Positions 61,980-64,000 of a DNA stretch of 64,000 nt are shown here, one piece after another (within the stretch, counting starts at the first letter, position 1; the number at the start of each line of letters is the position of its first letter). This DNA is from Algoriphagus oliviformis (GTDB lineage: Bacteria > Bacteroidota > Bacteroidia > Cytophagales > Cyclobacteriaceae), in NCBI RefSeq assembly GCF_017254915.1, contig NZ_JAFKCT010000002.1, positions 248,001 to 312,000 on the forward strand, given 5' to 3'. A program made the position numbers and the translations under genes. Under the pieces are notes generated by a model that was not told the DNA's origin, made no database searches, and saw only the letters and a list, made by a program, of their open reading frames with translations.

Positions 61980-64000
61980 ATGATAGACTCTTATCTTATT
62001 GAGCGAATGTTCAATAACGAGCCCTTTCTTGACGAAATGGCTACGGATCAAGGTAAAATAAGCTCCCATTGGGAGCGCCTCGCCAAGTACTACGAGCAGC
62101 TCGGCAGCGAGAAGATGGGGCAGTTTCATGAGGAAGTGGGTCGGCAGCTCCGTGAAAACGGAGTGACCTACAACGTCTATGGAGACCCCAATGGGATGAA
62201 CCGGCCCTGGATACTGGATCCCGTACCCATGGTCTTTGGCGGTGAAGAATGGGAGGGGATAGAAAAAGGATTGGTTCAAAGAACCAATCTTTTGAATCTG
62301 GTTTTGAGTGATTTATACGGAGCTCAAACTTTGATCAAAGAGGGCCTGATTCCCTTTGAATTGGTGTACAACCACAAGGGGTTTCTCCGGCAGGCGCACA
62401 ATATCAAGCTCGACGGAGACCAGCAGCTGATCCAATATTCTTCCGATCTGGCCAGAGGCCCCGACGGCAAAATGTGGGTGCTTCACGATCGGACGGATGC
62501 GCCATCCGGCGCGGGATATACCTTCGAAAACAGGGCTGCGATGACCCGAGTTTTCCCCGATCTGATCCGGGAAAACCATGTCAGGAAGATTACTTCCTAC
62601 TACCAAACTTTCAAAAACACGCTGGGCAATCTGACCACCAACAACAAGGAAAACCCCAGGATAGTCCTGCTTTCCCCAGGCCCCACCAACGAGACCTTCT
62701 TTGAGCATGCCTACATTTCTTCCTTTATGGGCTTCACCTTGGCCTTTGGGGAAGATCTCACCGTGAGCGACGGCTACGTATGGCTGAAGACGATCAAGGG
62801 TCTGGAGAAGGTGGACGTGTTGATCCGTCGGGTGGACGACGTCTTTTGTGATCCCTTGGAGTTCAAAAGCGACTCCCACTTGGGCGTGGTAGGACTGATG
62901 GAAGCGGTCCGGCAAAAGAAAGTCTTGGTCATCAATCCGCTAGGGTCCAGGGTTCTGGAAAATCCAGGCTTGATGGCATTTTTGCCCAAACTGAGCAGAC
63001 ATCTGCTCGGCGAGGACCTGATCATCCCCTCGGTCGCCACCTGGTGGTGCGGGCAGCCTAGGGAATTGAGCTATGTATTTGAGCACATGGAGTCCCTGGT
63101 GATCCGTAACATCTATCGCGGCACCAACCACAAATCGGTGTTTGGAGGAAGCCTGTCGAAGGCGGAGTTGGAAGCTTTGAAAAAGGAGATACGTCGCAGC
63201 CCCTACCTGTATGTGGGGCAGGAGATGGTGGATTTTTCCACCACGCCGTCCTGGATCAACAACAAGTTGGAGGCGAGAAACGCGGTTTTCCGAAGCTATG
63301 TGGTGGCCGATACCGAAAACAAAGACTATAAGGTCATGCCGGGAGGACTGTCCCGAAGCTCCCCGGAGAAAGGGGCCTTCTTGGTTTCCAATCAGACAGG
63401 TGGGATCAGCAAGGACACTTGGGTGCTGGGAAAAGCCAAAGATGCGGTCTCCGTGGCTATGAAGCCGCTGAGCATCCAGCCTTTGGTGCGAAACGTCCTT
63501 CCCAGCCGCACCGGGGAACGCCTGTTTTGGCTGGGGAGGTACCTGGAAAGGTCTGCCTACACGGTACGCCTGATGCGGATGACCCTGCTCTCGTACAACG
63601 AGGCGGATGAGGATATCCATATCCAGGAAAACCCCGTTTTGAACACCCTCCTCCAAACTCTGACGAGTATGACCGGAACCTTTCCGGGTTTTAGTGACAA
63701 GTCTATCCTCAAAAATCCCGAGCCTGAGCTGATCGCGCTGGTACGGGATGCCGACAAATCTGGCAGCTTGGCCTATTCCGTCCAGTGCTTTTTGGCGAAT
63801 GCCTTTGCCGTCAGGGATAGGCTGAGTTTGGACACCTGGAGGATTTTGGACAGCATATCGGAGGAGCTGGGCCGCATGCGGATGTCGGTCACGACTGTCC
63901 AGCAGGCCTACCAAAGCCTGGACAGCATGATCGTGAAGCTCATGGCTTTCTACGGGCTCAACATCGACAACATGACGCGGGAACCGACCTGGCACCTGCT
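61980..64000 (+). CDS. Circularly permuted type 2 ATP-grasp protein fused to an alpha-E domain (3' end outside window)
   Basis: The frame is open from the ATG at 61980 to the window edge, 673 codons, with no stop. The N-terminal part is a COG2308-type ATP-grasp (about 20-480): YNVYGDPNGMNRPWILDPVPMVF near 68, EGLIPFELVYNHKGFLRQ near 130, MWVLHDRTDAPSGAGYTFENR near 165, and RRVDDVFCDPLEF near 285. The COG2307-type alpha-E helical domain starts near residue 505 with LPSRTGERLFWLGRYLERSAYTVRLM and is cut near DNMTREPTWHLL. The two are often separate genes, so the fusion is notable. It very probably forms an operon with the transglutaminase-DUF2126 gene. Confidence 0.88.
   Translation, partial: MIDSYLIERMFNNEPFLDEMATDQGKISSHWERLAKYYEQLGSEKMGQFHEEVGRQLRENGVTYNVYGDPNGMNRPWILDPVPMVFGGEEWEGIEKGLVQRTNLLNLVLSDLYGAQTLIKEGLIPFELVYNHKGFLRQAHNIKLDGDQQLIQYSSDLARGPDGKMWVLHDRTDAPSGAGYTFENRAAMTRVFPDLIRENHVRKITSYYQTFKNTLGNLTTNNKENPRIVLLSPGPTNETFFEHAYISSFMGFTLAFGEDLTVSDGYVWLKTIKGLEKVDVLIRRVDDVFCDPLEFKSDSHLGVVGLMEAVRQKKVLVINPLGSRVLENPGLMAFLPKLSRHLLGEDLIIPSVATWWCGQPRELSYVFEHMESLVIRNIYRGTNHKSVFGGSLSKAELEALKKEIRRSPYLYVGQEMVDFSTTPSWINNKLEARNAVFRSYVVADTENKDYKVMPGGLSRSSPEKGAFLVSNQTGGISKDTWVLGKAKDAVSVAMKPLSIQPLVRNVLPSRTGERLFWLGRYLERSAYTVRLMRMTLLSYNEADEDIHIQENPVLNTLLQTLTSMTGTFPGFSDKSILKNPEPELIALVRDADKSGSLAYSVQCFLANAFAVRDRLSLDTWRILDSISEELGRMRMSVTTVQQAYQSLDSMIVKLMAFYGLNIDNMTREPTWHL

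Overview
The window looks like a chromosomal segment of a Bacteroidota bacterium, most likely order Cytophagales (Algoriphagus/Cyclobacteriaceae-like). The grounds are SusC/SusD-type outer-membrane systems, a hybrid two-component regulator with AraC output, TonB receptors with CarboxypepD-like N-termini, the yceD-rpmF-fabH-efp-accB-accC cluster, few Shine-Dalgarno sites, and several promoters that fit the Bacteroidota pattern (TTG near -33, TAnnTTTG near -7). No rRNA, tRNA, CRISPR array or intact insertion sequence was recognised. The placement is inferred from gene content; no search was run.

Layout. 19-5462: four tightly packed genes for an exopolysaccharide-type machine (HEAT-repeat membrane protein, processive GT2, YaiO-like barrel, uncharacterised anchored protein), then galE. 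6804-7661: a vapBC-type toxin-antitoxin module between two 47-bp copies of the 3' end of a DtxR-family regulator gene. 7614-10748: that regulator and a divergent TonB receptor, with candidate operators between and in front of them. 10843-16793: purple-acid-phosphatase-like enzyme, efflux adaptor and TolC, sdaAB, class IV aminotransferase. 16919-21472: a xylose operon (sodium symporter, xylB, xylA). 21548-24707: short repeats, an FtsX-type permease and its PadR regulator. 24911-25951: a zinc-ribbon metallopeptidase. 26262-46096: a polysaccharide utilisation locus (HTCS regulator, GH5, SusC, SusD, surface glycan-binding protein, FG-GAP/UnbV lipoprotein, GH9, SGNH acetylesterase), probably for a beta-1,4-glucan backbone such as xyloglucan or mixed-linkage glucan. 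46112-57428: mostly housekeeping genes (fatty acid synthesis initiation, efp, rpmF, pdxA, rsmA, mgtE, greA, HIT protein). 57462-58313: two small genes. 58601-end: a transglutaminase-DUF2126 protein and an ATP-grasp/alpha-E protein cut by the window edge.

The most notable observations are regulatory or evolutionary. (1) The GH5 and SusC genes share an upstream element built on ATACCCC, placed exactly 49 bp before a -7-like box in both, a candidate HTCS operator. (2) vapC can only include its catalytic aspartate if it starts at an ATA codon inside an ATAA overlap with the antitoxin stop; one G-to-A change from ATGA explains this. (3) The toxin-antitoxin module lies between duplicated regulator 3' ends. 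(4) greA has a strong promoter followed at once by a 16-bp terminator-type hairpin, an arrangement like the E. coli GraL leader. (5) The DtxR-family gene and TonB receptor share a divergent promoter region with a palindrome between the receptor's -33 and -7 boxes. (6) The first operon contains an uncharacterised conserved-looking component.
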